A stretch of DNA of 64,000 nt, from positions 2,739,551 through 2,803,550 of the forward strand of contig SCFE01000011.1 of NCBI GenBank assembly GCA_004352715.1, given 5' to 3'. This document shows, piece by piece, positions 11,392 through 22,331 of the stretch (position 1 is the stretch's first letter; each line of letters opens with the position of its first letter). Below the pieces are notes generated by a model. That model saw only the letters and a list, made by a program, of their open reading frames with translations. It ran no database searches and was not told the DNA's origin. This stretch comes from Hofstenia miamia (taxonomy: Eukaryota > Xenacoelomorpha > Acoela). The position numbers were made by a program, and so were the translations under genes.

Positions 11392-12543
11392 AAAATTTAG
11401 TATTCGCAATAGTCATTACACCCAAGACGCAATTCTATCTGTTACTCAGCAAATAAAGTATAATATATCTCATAATAAATGCAAATGTGTCGCATTATTA
11501 GACTTAAGCAAGGCATTCAATTCCATGAATTTTTAAATTTTGCAAGAAAATCTCATAAATTATTATTTTGGTGATAATTTTCTTGGGATTATTTTTTGCA
11601 ATTTATGTAAATGGCATAATAAAACATGGTAACAGCGATATTTACCAATATGCCGAAGTCACATGGCGAATACTTACCGCAAAAATGTTTTTGATACTAT
11701 AAAAAACCTCCACGCAGATGTAGAAAAGTTAAACAATTGTTTTACAAGCAATCAACTAAAACTAAATATGGAAAAACGCAATTTAAAATTTTCTTACACA
11801 AGGCACAAAGAAATCTAATAATTGATGTAGAACTAAAGATAAATAATGAGTCAATAAAGCAAAGTGAATCAGTCAGCTATTTAGGAGTGGAGATAGATAA
11901 TGAATTAACATTTGAAAAATTTCTACTGAATAAGATTCAAAAAATAACTGCAGGCATTAGATATCTTTATCACTTACGCAATGCAATATCAAGCAATTAT
12001 CATAAACAACTGATACATGATTTCTGTTTGTCTCATTTTCAATACTATTCCTTTCTTTTAACTAACTTAGTTCGAAACATCGTATGCTTCTATCAAAGAC
12101 ATTTAATTACTGTATAAAAACTCTAACCTTTGCACAAAGACATAACGAAGCATCAGTATATCGTAATAAATATAAAATATTATCTCCGTTCTACCAAATT
12201 CATCTGCATATGCTATCTATCATATTTAAATTCAAATCTCTACAAACATCTCTCCTTTTCCTTAATGCCTTTATTAAATTCAATGAGCAATCGCAAAAAT
12301 TTCTGTTTAGATAAAAATTCTAATGGTTTTCATAACATATCAATTAAATTGTGGAATAAATTAGACTATGAAATGCGAGTAGAAAAAATTACAAAAAGTT
12401 TAGAAAATAACTAAAGAAATCACTGCTAATAAAACAATGTACACTAGGAGACAGCAACACACTTCATGCATTCGAAGCATACTTTTAATATTGATCACCT
12501 ACACAAATATTCACACAAACATTGATTTATATTATTATTATAT
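11392..12543 (+). pseudogene. 5'-truncated, decayed non-LTR retrotransposon with (ATT)n tail
   Basis: The RT region starts near SHYTQDAIL and LLDLSKAFNSM (about 11410-11530), broken by stops. It continues as a thumb frame at 11737-12117 (SVSYLGVEIDNELTFEKFL) and ends with the C-terminal signature ISIKLWNKLDYEMRVEKI at about 12337-12390. The same C-terminal wording occurs in the element at 16863-17655, so the two are the same family. The copy ends in an (ATT)n-like tail at about 12528-12543, directly against the 3' tail of the opposite-strand element at 12546-16336. The endonuclease is missing. Confidence 0.75.
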
Positions 12544-12696
12544 ATTAAGATAAGATAAGATAAGATATTCTTTATTCAGATAATATTTTCAATTACAAAA
12601 CTGGTTATTATCTGAATAGCGTCAAGAATGATAACAAATAACTATATTTACAAAAAAAATAGGACTACAAAATCTGTTCTGTTCAGGCTATGGAAA

Positions 12697-15600
12697 TTAA
12701 TTGCGCGTTATTGTGTAATCTTTATTGTAAAATTTGAATCCTAACCATGATTTACCCAAAATGAATTTTTCCTTCAACATAAATGCTTTTAATTTTCTTT
12801 TAAACGTAATTGCACTCTTAATCATTTTAATTTCACTTGGTAATCGATTCCAATTGCGAATTGCAACATTAATAAAAGACTGTTGCTTGATTTTTTTACG
12901 AAATTTAATGCTAGTATAATGATTAGTTCTTATATTGCGCTTATGAAAAAAGTTTGGAAATGATATTGAATTATAAGGAGGTAATTGATTTGTTATTTTA
13001 AAAAACTTTATCAAAATATTAAAAATAAAGAGTTGATTTGGAAACAGCAAAGATGACAAAATGTAATTTCTTGTTTTGGAGCAGTTTTTCTGACAAACAT
13101 TCAATGCCCATTTTAATTGTATTGTAAGTTTTTTTACTAATGATTCATTTAAGCTTGAAAAAAGTGTATTTGCATAATTAAGATGACTCATTACTAGAGC
13201 ATGAAATAATTGAATCATAATGGCAGAGGGTAAATGTTCAGCTACGTGTGATAATGTTTTAATACTCATTGCCATGCGTTTTAAAATTTCTTTTACTTGC
13301 TGCTTGTATGTTAATTTTGAGTCAATAGTTATACCAAGATATTTGAAGGATTCTTTAGGGGAGATTGAGGCGTTATTAAAAGTAAGTGAAGAATTGGGTA
13401 GGAATACACTTTTCCCCTGAGGATTCAAGATGCAAAATTCAGTTTTTTCACTGTTGTTGTTTAATTTGTGCATGTTGAAATATTTACTCAATTTTTCACA
13501 ATTTTGTTCTACATCATTTATTGCTTGATTTAAGGATGTATTTCCACTAAAAATGCATGTATCATCGGCGTATTGAATCAATTGACAATTCGTATGTTGC
13601 TGCATGTCGTTTACATATATGTTAAAAAGTAGCGGTCCAAGAATGGTACCTTGCGGTACTCCGTTTTTTATAGAGAGCCAATTAGAGAAAGTATTATTTA
13701 ATTTGACGCACTGAATTCTATTAGTTAGATAACTTGATATTAATTTAACGCTACTTTCAGAAAATCTTAGCTTTTCTAATTTCTTATATAAGATATCGTG
13801 ATTAATAGAGTCAAAAGCTTTTGAAAGATCAAGGCAGGCCACTGCAACAAATTTGTCAGAGTCAAGAGATGATCGCCAATTTTCGGTAGCATACAAAAGA
13901 GCATCATCAGTTGAAAAATTCTTGCGGAAACCAAATTGTGTTTTTGACATTAATTGGTGTTTTGAAAGGTGGTCACTAATTTGATTATGTAAGAGACGTT
14001 CGAAAATTTTACTTATTGGCGAAGTAATTGAGATCGGCCTATAATTAATAGCTAAAGTTGCATCTTTCTTTTTGAAAACCGGAGTAATATATGCTTGTTT
14101 CAAACGATTTGGAAAATTGTTCTGTTTTAAGGATTCATTGAAGATGAAATTTAAAGGCTCAGCAATTATAGAGGCAGTTACTTTTAATATCCAGGAAGGA
14201 ATTTTAGATGGACCACTAGATTTATTGGGTTTTAGTTTATTAATTGCTTTAATCATTTCGTATGTAGTAGAAAAACGAAAAATGAATTCGGGTATTTTAT
14301 TATTAATATTTGGTGATTGATATTTGATATAGGGTCCTTTAAATTTTCCCAAGTTAACAAATGTTTCGTTTAGTACATTAGTAATGTCAAAATCATTTGT
14401 AAATGAGTTCCCATTCGAGTCTCTAATCTCCTCAATGATTGTAGATTTAGATTTTGCAGTGTTAGCAATCTCATGAATGAGTTTCCATTTAGACTTTTGG
14501 TTTGGTAAAATTTTGAATTCATTTTTAATATATTTATTAAAAGATTTACGATTTTCAATATTTGATAAATTTCTTGCTTTTTTATAAGCTAAGAAATTTT
14601 CGCTAGATTTTGTCAATAAGAAATTTTTAAAAGCATTTTTCTTTTCAATAATCAATTTTTTGGATAAATCAGTTAACCAAGGTTTAGATTTATTATATTT
14701 AGAGGCACAATTTTTAAAATTTTTGTTAATTAAGATCTTCTTTTCTGGACAGAAAATATTAAGGTGTTTTTCAAAGATTGAAATGAAATTTTCCATCATA
14801 GAATTAGTATCTTGTGCATAATACACTTCATGCCAATGTTCAAAAGTCAGCGATAATTTTAGTTTTTCAACATTATGATTATTTTTTTCCCGAATTGTGG
14901 TCCATTTCCTAACTATTGAATTTACTGGTTTCGTTGTTATAAAGCTAATGGAAGTAATGCAATGATCGGAGAACGGACATTCAGCTGTAAAATATGTAAG
15001 TTTTGAAAAATCATTATCTGACATTATGAAGTAATCAATAAGCGTGCTACTCGTTGCAGTGACCCTTGACGGCGTAATTTTATTAACAATATTCAGATTA
15101 AACATATTTAGTAAATTGTCAATTTTATCTCGTTCTTTTTGGTCCAAATAATTAATGTTGTAGTCTCCCATTAAAATAATGTCTTTATTTTCAGAAACAG
15201 CTAAAACCAATTCATTTTCCAATTGCTCAATGAAATAATTCGAGTATTTTTTGTGCGGAGAATAAGAAACATTTATCAGTTGTTTTTTATATGTAGCATT
15301 TCCTAAGGGATTTGATATTTCTACCCATAAGCTTTCAAATTTAGATACGTCGCTATACTTTATATCTTCGCGTAATTTAGGTTTGAAAATTTTTGGTATT
15401 AATAATGAGACACCTCCACCACTGGATTTTCCTAATAGATTATTAGTTTGCCTATCTTTTCTAAACAAACAAAATGATTTATTGAATGACCAACAATTAT
15501 CAAAGTCTTTGTTCGACAACCAGGTTTCCGAGATTCCTAGAATAACATCATTTTTAAAATTAGACATAAATTGCTTAAATTCAAAATTTTTCTTTGACAG

Positions 15601-16011
15601 GTTTTGAAAATTTATATGCACATAGTTAATAGTGTTATTTTTTGCATTCAATCTATCGAAATAAGTATCGTAATCTAAAATCGGACCAGGGTTCTTTTCA
15701 ATGCCATGAAGAATTAATAATAAGGAAAAAAATATTGAGATACTTAGTAATTTTTTAAAGCTGATAAACACGATGAAGATGTTTTTGTTGTTAATAGGAG
15801 AATAATGAATTAATTTATAATAGCATACTTTTCTTCTTTTTATATTCAAAACATGGGTAGTTTCATATTTTTTATGACAATAAAATAAGTTAAATAACAA
15901 AAGAAGGATTAACAATTTTGAATGAAAATAATTTTTAGCATTTAGATGATGAAATTTCCATAGCCTGAGCGTCGTTAGTAAATGCACAAAATATAAATAT
16001 TTACAAGACAT
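12697..16011 (-). CDS. Non-LTR retrotransposon polyprotein: 2A-like motif, AP endonuclease, reverse transcriptase
   Basis: 1104 residues without a stop. Residues 1-100 are hydrophobic in two blocks (about 31-45 and 77-101) and lead into HGIEKNPGP at 102-110, a match to the 2A ribosome-skipping core ExNPGP with Gly where Asp is usual. The APE endonuclease spans about 127-355: SETWL (161-165), GDYN (282-285) and terminal SDH (349-350 is DH). The reverse transcriptase spans about 585-900: NYRPIS (656-661), LDLSKAFD (727-734), GVPQGTILGPLLF (784-796) and YADD (814-817). The rest is the thumb and C-terminal region ending in FMLKEKF. All catalytic motifs expected are present. By analogy it nicks the target site and reverse transcribes its own RNA there. 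ATG at 16011 is the first Met after a stop at 16051-16053. The clade is inferred from the 3' tail and motif wording. Confidence 0.9.
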   Translation of the reverse strand: MSCKYLYFVHLLTTLRLWKFHHLNAKNYFHSKLLILLLLFNLFYCHKKYETTHVLNIKRRKVCYYKLIHYSPINNKNIFIVFISFKKLLSISIFFSLLLILHGIEKNPGPILDYDTYFDRLNAKNNTINYVHINFQNLSKKNFEFKQFMSNFKNDVILGISETWLSNKDFDNCWSFNKSFCLFRKDRQTNNLLGKSSGGGVSLLIPKIFKPKLREDIKYSDVSKFESLWVEISNPLGNATYKKQLINVSYSPHKKYSNYFIEQLENELVLAVSENKDIILMGDYNINYLDQKERDKIDNLLNMFNLNIVNKITPSRVTATSSTLIDYFIMSDNDFSKLTYFTAECPFSDHCITSISFITTKPVNSIVRKWTTIREKNNHNVEKLKLSLTFEHWHEVYYAQDTNSMMENFISIFEKHLNIFCPEKKILINKNFKNCASKYNKSKPWLTDLSKKLIIEKKNAFKNFLLTKSSENFLAYKKARNLSNIENRKSFNKYIKNEFKILPNQKSKWKLIHEIANTAKSKSTIIEEIRDSNGNSFTNDFDITNVLNETFVNLGKFKGPYIKYQSPNINNKIPEFIFRFSTTYEMIKAINKLKPNKSSGPSKIPSWILKVTASIIAEPLNFIFNESLKQNNFPNRLKQAYITPVFKKKDATLAINYRPISITSPISKIFERLLHNQISDHLSKHQLMSKTQFGFRKNFSTDDALLYATENWRSSLDSDKFVAVACLDLSKAFDSINHDILYKKLEKLRFSESSVKLISSYLTNRIQCVKLNNTFSNWLSIKNGVPQGTILGPLLFNIYVNDMQQHTNCQLIQYADDTCIFSGNTSLNQAINDVEQNCEKLSKYFNMHKLNNNSEKTEFCILNPQGKSVFLPNSSLTFNNASISPKESFKYLGITIDSKLTYKQQVKEILKRMAMSIKTLSHVAEHLPSAIMIQLFHALVMSHLNYANTLFSSLNESLVKKLTIQLKWALNVCQKNCSKTRNYILSSLLFPNQLFIFNILIKFFKITNQLPPYNSISFPNFFHKRNIRTNHYTSIKFRKKIKQQSFINVAIRNWNRLPSEIKMIKSAITFKRKLKAFMLKEKFILGKSWLGFKFYNKDYTITRN
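15682..15705 (-). other. 2A-like ribosome-skipping motif (GIEKNPGP)
   Basis: Codons 103-110 of the retrotransposon ORF. Skipping at a 2A site separates the Gly and final Pro, here residues 109 and 110, which would release a 109-residue hydrophobic leader from the enzyme. Such motifs are known at the N-terminus of CR1/L2-type elements in several invertebrates. The usual Asp before (V/I)E is Gly here, so efficiency is uncertain. Confidence 0.7.
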
Positions 16012-16039
16012 TGTTAAAAGTTAGGAAAGATCTTAGCTT

Positions 16040-16330
16040 GTGAATTTCTGCTAGTGTGAAGAAATTTGGCGGCGGAGATGACAGGGCGGAAGCGTAGGTT
16101 TTATGAAAATGCTGTGGTGCGCGTTGATTAGGCCAATTAAACTGATGAGGCGGAAGAAATGATTGGCGCTGCGTGTGTTTAAACGTGGGCGACGTGAAGG
16201 TAGCGGCATGGCGGTTGAAACGTGGCGGTGCAGTGCTGAAATAGCGTTGAGTACGGGGCGGTATTTCATCAAAGAATTCTTTGATCTTGCGCGCTAGTGT
16301 TGAGTATCCTCTTCTTGAGAAATGGATACC
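16040..16330 (-). promoter_or_regulatory. GC-rich leader (5' UTR, probable internal promoter) of the non-LTR element
   Basis: Markedly richer in GC than the rest of the window, with several CG dinucleotides, just upstream of the ORF. Non-LTR elements carry internal promoters in their 5' UTR, so that is the likely role. A 73-codon ORF (16051-16272) lies in the same frame as the main ORF, separated from it by one stop and 13 codons; it has no motif I recognise. Confidence 0.45.
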
Positions 16331-16336
16331 ATCCTG

Positions 16337-16449
16337 TTTATATTATATTTTCTCTGTAATTTTTTGGCAAGTAAATTTCTTTTTGACTCTTAACTCCGAG
16401 GTTATGTAACAGAAAGAATTGAAATTATTTTAAAATAGATGACACATAG
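16337..16449. other. Short spacer between retroelement and repeat copy 2
   Basis: AT-rich flank holding the candidate target-site duplication at its start. Nothing else seen. Confidence 0.3.
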
Positions 16450-17745
16450 ATAGGTGCACGTATCAGTTGTACTTATGTGCTAAGCATAAGATACACATTC
16501 GTGAACTTCATTATTGACGCCAGTCAAGCTTGAGATCCTTATAGTAACTGAATTGAACCGAAAAGCCCAACTTCATGATAATTTGGTGTTGAAATGTTGT
16601 TATTTTAAATTACTTCTTGTTTTGTAGAAACTTTAAATGATCTTTTTTTGCTTCTTTCATTGCGCTAAGCTTCCAAATGCGATGGAAACAAATAATCTAA
16701 GATATATTTGGCTAATTGCCAAGCACAGGCCAAAATCTGGAAATAATTAAAATAAATTACAAGCACAAAAACTTAATACTGTTAACTATAGCTGGATATC
16801 CAAATTCAGATATGCAATATTTAAACAGTATTTTTTATAGGCTTAATTTCTATTGTAACAACATCATTCACGAATCACCAAAAATGAAATATTTGGGAGT
16901 AGTAATTGATAATAAATTGAATTTTGAAGACGAGCAAACAACATTATAAAGAAAATGGCGTATGGTATAAGATCAATTCAAAAAATTGGAAAGTTTATAC
17001 CAATAGAATGGAAGGTAATACTCTTTCGATCACTTGTTTTATCCCATTTCTTGTACTCATCTTGTTTATTAACGAACTTAAATAAAAAGGCAAAATCCAA
17101 ATTAGAGAAGGTATTTAAATGGGGAATAAACATAATTAGCAACAAAAATAAAGAAGAAATAATGTGTAAATATCATCTAAGATCATTAGAAGCTCTTCAA
17201 AATATTAGATGTTTATCGGTATTTTGGAAAAGAAAATCGAACATTTCTAATCATTTAAATCAAAGAACAATTACATTTGGTAAAACTAAGTATAATAGAA
17301 AAGTAATGAAGAATGGATTCCTAAATTATTCAATATCACTATGGAACAAATTGGATTACAGTACAAGAAGTGAAAAAATTTTTACAATATTTAAGAAGAA
17401 ATTGAAAAACATGATTACACAACAAAATATCAATTATCTGACTAATCATAGAATAATATGTGCAACTCAAGAACAATAAGCAAAAATATTTTTTAAATTA
17501 TATGTAATTTGTAAACGTAACCAAGAAACAAACATTTACTGACATAACTAAGCTCATATGAAGAAAGTTGCATTATTTATGTTCTTAATAAGTTTGTAAA
17601 CTTAATACATGTATATGTACATGAGAACTTAAATATATGTTGTTGTTGTTGTTGTAAGCCGGAAATAGCAGTAAATGATTTCATCCCGTAAATATTTATA
17701 CTAAATTAACCGATATATTTATATCGGATAATTTAAACTTAAATA
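16450..17745. repeat. 0.5 kb diverged repeat, copy 2, split by a retroelement
   Basis: Copy of 10760-11280 in the same orientation. Similarity covers 16450 to about 16862, then resumes at about 17656-17745 (AGTAAATGATTTCATCCCG, then TATCGGATAATT). The intervening 0.8 kb is a non-LTR fragment absent from copy 1, so copy 1 is effectively the empty site. Confidence 0.65.
16863..17655 (+). pseudogene. 5'-truncated non-LTR retrotransposon with (TTG)n tail
   Basis: It begins in the RT thumb (KMKYLGVVIDNKLNFE, about 16883-16930), shifts frame once, and then reads for 174 codons (16955-17479) through SLVLSHFLYSSCLLTNLNKK to ISLWNKLDYSTRSEKIFTIF. That C-terminal segment matches the copy at 11392-12543. 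The 3' UTR ends in a run of TTG units at about 17638-17655. Extreme 5' truncation is normal for non-LTR insertion. One frameshift in about 200 codons suggests a fairly young copy. It is not functional because the endonuclease and RT palm are missing. Confidence 0.8.
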
Positions 17746-18512
17746 TAACATATTGGGTGGTTTTGCAAGATGCAACTGACATTTATAGAATGTTTATTCC
17801 ATTATAGTATTACACTGCCCATTTTACATTTTTCAAAACAGTTTATAGATAATGGAAAACGTGCCACTATACAGAATATTATTCCGAATTTAGAAAAAAC
17901 AAATTATGGACTTTCATATTTAGTCAATTCTAGAACAATAGATGTACTTGGTCGAATAAGCTTACTGCTTAAAGCAGTGGTGGCATCGGGTTTGGTTCGG
18001 AAAGGGTTAAGTTTCTGAAAATTAAATGAGTTAAGCTAAGGTCTAAAAATAGCTGATTTTTTCAAAAGTTTAATAAAATATAGTAATGCTGTTAATTGTG
18101 GTGATAATTCATTATTGTAATGTATATCATCTCAAGGATGTTTCAACTTGTGGCTTAATTGTTTAGGAACAAATGTTTATGATTTTTGCATCTTCATTGG
18201 CCAGCAATTACTGCTTTACCAGGCGCGTTGTCAGAAATTTAATCTTGGGAGTGCAAAGCAAATAATAAGGGTACACTTTTAAATATAATGTTGGCAACCA
18301 TTTCCAAAAAAATTTCGTATTTAACACTAGTTATTCATTCGGAACATGATCAGAAATGTCTGTGATGTATTAATATCTAGGAAATGTAACGATAAATTGT
18401 AAAGGGAAAAATGAAAGAACTTAGTTATATAAAAAAGCTTTTACAAAAAACAAATAGAAAGTAAAAAATCATTATCATGAACAGTTTTCTAACAAACGTC
18501 GATGCAGATTTT
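17746..18512. other. No gene recognised
   Basis: A plus-strand ORF at 17770-18018 (82 codons) has no recognisable motif, and the rest is AT-rich and stop-dense. May be debris of the adjoining hAT relic. Confidence 0.35.
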
Positions 18513-18960
18513 TCATGAATATTGACAAAAAATTGAATTTGAGTAGTTGTAATTAATATCTTTTCTAAATGATAATAGCGATATATTGTTCAGTCTTTCT
18601 GCAGCCATAGTTGACCTGGCTTTATTCTTTACTGCGTTAACCGTCGAGAAAAGACTTTCAATCGTCATAGAAGTGAGAGTGTAAGTTGCTACCAGCTCAT
18701 AAACTTTATGCATATTTTCAAAAAATCTTTTTAAAGGGCCCCACCACTTCAATGATATCTTAACGATCTGTAAAGGAATTTACAAACATTTAGCTTCAAT
18801 GTTATATTTTTTCACTACATTTCTTAGAAAATCACAGTCAGTTATAAATGATTCCAGTTTAGGCATCAATTGTTTCAAAAAGTTTCATAAAACTATATCA
18901 AACTCAACAATATAGGTGTCAAAAACTACAAAATATATCTTTTACAATTCTTATAAAATC
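18513..18960 (-). pseudogene. hAT-family transposase C-terminal remnant
   Basis: The minus-strand ORF 18513-18752 carries the hAT dimerisation signature: TSMTIESLFSTVNAVKNKAR, then STMAAERLNNISLLSFRKDI, equivalent to the family's ASxERxFSxLxxIKxxxRxxMxxxRLxxLxLLxxxxDI. Upstream, another minus-strand frame reads FITDCDFLRNVVKKYNIEAK (about 18780-18855), separated by a stop. The rest of the transposase is not recoverable. A CAGGGGTGCATGCACCC string on the minus strand near 19577-19593 looks like a hAT terminus and could belong to it. Confidence 0.65.
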
Positions 18961-21900
18961 CTTTTTACAAGTCTTAATTGAATGTGATGGTACACTAAAA
19001 TAACTCCACTTTGCTTCCTCATGGGTGACTGCAGTCCCACGGTACCCACTTTAAATCTACTACTGAATGAGGTGATTCTTTTCATCCAGTAATTCACAAT
19101 TTATTCTACATCAAATACATCATCTGAATAGGAAACTGTAGTAAATGTGATTAAAATTTCACCTTTTACCGGTAACTTTTGCTCATGGGATCCAAGTTGA
19201 TCCAATGACATCATTAGTGTTATAAATATTAAGAAAAAATGCTAATCTTACCCTACTTCTTAAAAAGTTTCTTTTTTTGCAGAAATGAATAGAGTGGTGA
19301 ACAAGAAAAGCAATTAAACATGTTATTTAATCATATTCTATAAAAATACCTATATAAAATTCGTTTGTAATATTATCATTATAATATCAAGAGTAGTGCT
19401 GTCCTTGCATGACATCCACAATGCTATTATTTTAAAAATAATGTAACACAATATGAATATCTGATATCAAAAGTGCTAATAAGGAAAGGTTTTTGCAGAG
19501 CAATAATATATAATATAATAAGAAAAGTGTAAAGTTTCCATTATTAAGGGGTGCAAGATTTCCGTTTTATGGGTGCATGCACCCCTGCTTGAATTATCTA
19601 TTTTTCAAGATATTTTCCATCTTAAAATAAATGCATTGACAAATGGTAAATAATTAAAGGCGTTTTTATAAATTTAGAACATTGCTTTCAAAATATCTAA
19701 TATAATGTTTACACTTGATTTAAAGGTATAATTATAGAGAGCTAATGTATAACTAAATAATATTATATTCTAGTGATGTTTAAGAATCTGAATATTTTTT
19801 GTCTACTTCAGGTATATGTTTTAATAAGTCTAACAGCAATATAGTTTGCACTATATTGCAATTTAGCATATTTATTAACATTGTCAGAATGTTGATTGTG
19901 CTAATAGAAGAGATTTCAATGCATTTCCATAAATATGACGTAATCACATTCTAAGGCGCTTGGCAATGAACCCCCAGAATTTAACAACAATGGATTTAGT
20001 AACTAATGCGATATTCACAATTTTGAAATCATACATTTATTGTGGTTGCATAATTTTTAATACCATTTGAAAAAAACATTGATTACCTCAAAAAGCGCGG
20101 CCCCATCTCAGTTGCATTTGTCACCCGTATCTCTTTTAAAGCAAGTACTGCCAATAATATAACACAGCGGGAATAACATTATTTCTAAGAACTTTACACT
20201 GATTTCAGATAAGTAGGACTAGACGGTAGGTTATTTTTCTGCAGTATTGTATAATCGCTTAGAAAATAGTTAACTTTTGCTGTAGGTCCTGAATATACTT
20301 TTAGGAAGCCACTGTACCATAAATTAGAAGAAAGTTTTGAAGACCAGAATGAGTCGGAAAAGTGGAAGACTATAATGTGTTTAGCCGTTTTCTGTTCACC
20401 AAATCCGGAACATCTATTTTCATACCGCATGATACACAAGAAGACAGTCAAACTCTTTGTTTGGAGTTTTCCTCCACATAAGAAGCAGATTCATCTGCAA
20501 AATGAGCTTTCCATTGCTCAGTAGTGTTGCATATTTGCTAACTGCACAATTTTTCTTTAATCTTCCTCTGCATCTCTGTCAAAATTTGACTACTGGTTGC
20601 CATGTTAGCAGAGACATAGCCAGCGAGTGGGCCAAACCCCTCTAAATGGGTCTACTTCCAACGAAAATATGCCACTTGGATATCTTAATTTTATGCATTT
20701 CAAAGTTCACCTGCCACTTTGCCCCCTCCCAATTAAAAATCCTGGCGACATCTTGTAGGTAAGAGCTGAAATTGCACATTAGTAGTGCAGCAGATACTCT
20801 TGAAGTATATTCCTTCCACCAGTCAACATAAATAATTGACTAATTAAGTTTCTAAGTTTGAGGCTCTTCCTAAGATTGGTTTTTGCAAAATGAATCGGTC
20901 TTCCAGATTTAATTACATAATTTTCTGCGGGTGCAACTCGGTACATGAAATCGTTTTGCAACTGATAATACATAAAAAGTATAATAGGGCCTATGTCTGT
21001 TGCATCTAGAGGCCCGCAGTTTTGGTTCTTCCATCAGAATGTCTGGTTATCCCATTTTATATTTAAATTTAGCAGTTTTCAAGTTACCATAACATCAAAA
21101 TCGCCTAAAATTAACTTATTTTTATTAAACTCACTTGAAAATTTGAAGCAAATTGAATGACAGCAAATTTTTTTGTTTTTATTTATTATTAAAAATAATA
21201 TTCATGTTGCAAAATTTTGTTGTCTCCTTATTTGGTATGCCTTGCCCAAAGGAGCGTTTAACTAGCACCAACTTGTAAACCATCCGATGTTATTTTATAT
21301 AAAAAGTGCTATCATTTTCTTGTCAATATGAAATGAACTTTTGCTGAATTTTTGGAGGGGAATTTTTCATTTCTATCGGGTCGAGGAACTGCCTCTTCAA
21401 ACAAACTGTCTGCTGCATTTATTAAGGTGAAGTTACACAAATAGATGTTCTTAATTATTTCATTGCAGGTTTGGACACATAATAATTTATAAATTAGCAA
21501 ACTTCTGGACCTGAAGGAATGCAATGAACAACTTAATCAGCAGTTAATGAGCTTTCCAGTAACATGTAGACTGTGACGTGAAATAATACGTTCTCTAAGG
21601 TGCCTAATGCTAATAAATAAGATATCTAAAAGGCTGGTGATTTGAGATATTTAATTAAATATAATAACTAAATATACAGTCAAATCATTCATATTTGAAG
21701 CAATTAACCTTAAGTTTGAGTTCACTGATCATAAACTACCAATAATAAAATTTTAGGCAATGTACTTCATTTACTCACAAAAATACATAACCTAAAAAAT
21801 GCTATGTCTATCATGTTTTTCATGCCTAAAGATGTTTTAGCAAATTTTCGATTTGCATAAGGAAAAGCCCATTTATTGGCGCAATAGATATCAAGTAAGA

Positions 21901-22331
21901 TTATAAAAAAAATTAAAAGAAAATTAAGTTATTCAAGTAAACAATATTTGATTTCTCATTGGAAATTTGCAAGGACCCTAATGTTTAACGTTGCAAGAGA
22001 TATAAATGGCTTCTTTTCCAGATTTATTTTTCATAAAGTTTTCATGGAATTTTTCCTCACTTGCTTTCCATGGAAATCCCATTGCTCATAGTCAGAGGCA
22101 ATTCTGACTGGGCATTGAAAATAAAAAATCGAAAAAAACAGAGCTTATTGAGAATTATTGAAATATTTGCTTAATAAATTTCGTCATGCACATGCTTTAG
22201 CCATTGGAATGGTATTTTCAGAATTCTTAAATTACTGACTTTTCATAACAAATATAAAAATCTTTAATCACAACGTCAATATACAAATTAAAGAGAAAAA
22301 CATGAAGATAAGATCCCGTTTTCACTAATAA
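18961..22331. other. 3.4 kb with scattered transposon debris, no intact gene
   Basis: Contains the hAT-like terminal string near 19577-19593. On the minus strand between about 20200 and 20620 there are broken frames starting MATSSQILTEMQRKIKE and including the ORF at 20194-20451; these could be a decayed transposase N-terminal region but show no diagnostic motif. The remainder (20760-22331) is stop-dense and I see nothing in it. Confidence 0.4.

Larger units (their letters stand above)
12546..16336 (-). mobile_element. Near-complete non-LTR (APE-type, CR1/L2-like) retrotransposon
   Basis: About 3.8 kb on the minus strand. Its 5' end near 16336 opens with a relatively GC-rich leader (about 16040-16330), followed by one long ORF (16011-12697) with endonuclease and reverse transcriptase. 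A short 3' UTR contains AATAAAG and ends in four TCTTA units (12546-12565), the kind of microsatellite tail typical of CR1/L2-like elements. TTTATATTAT occurs on both flanks (12526-12535 and 16337-16346) and may be a target-site duplication, though the left copy lies inside the (ATT)n tail of another element. The intact ORF suggests recent insertion. Confidence 0.85.

Noticed and set aside
12734-15607. Plus-strand ORFs opposite the 1104-codon retrotransposon ORF
   Set aside because: Shadows of the real minus-strand frame, without motifs.
16144-16175. CTGATGAG near 16144 as a second hammerhead core
   Set aside because: No GAAA at the right distance and no stem II.
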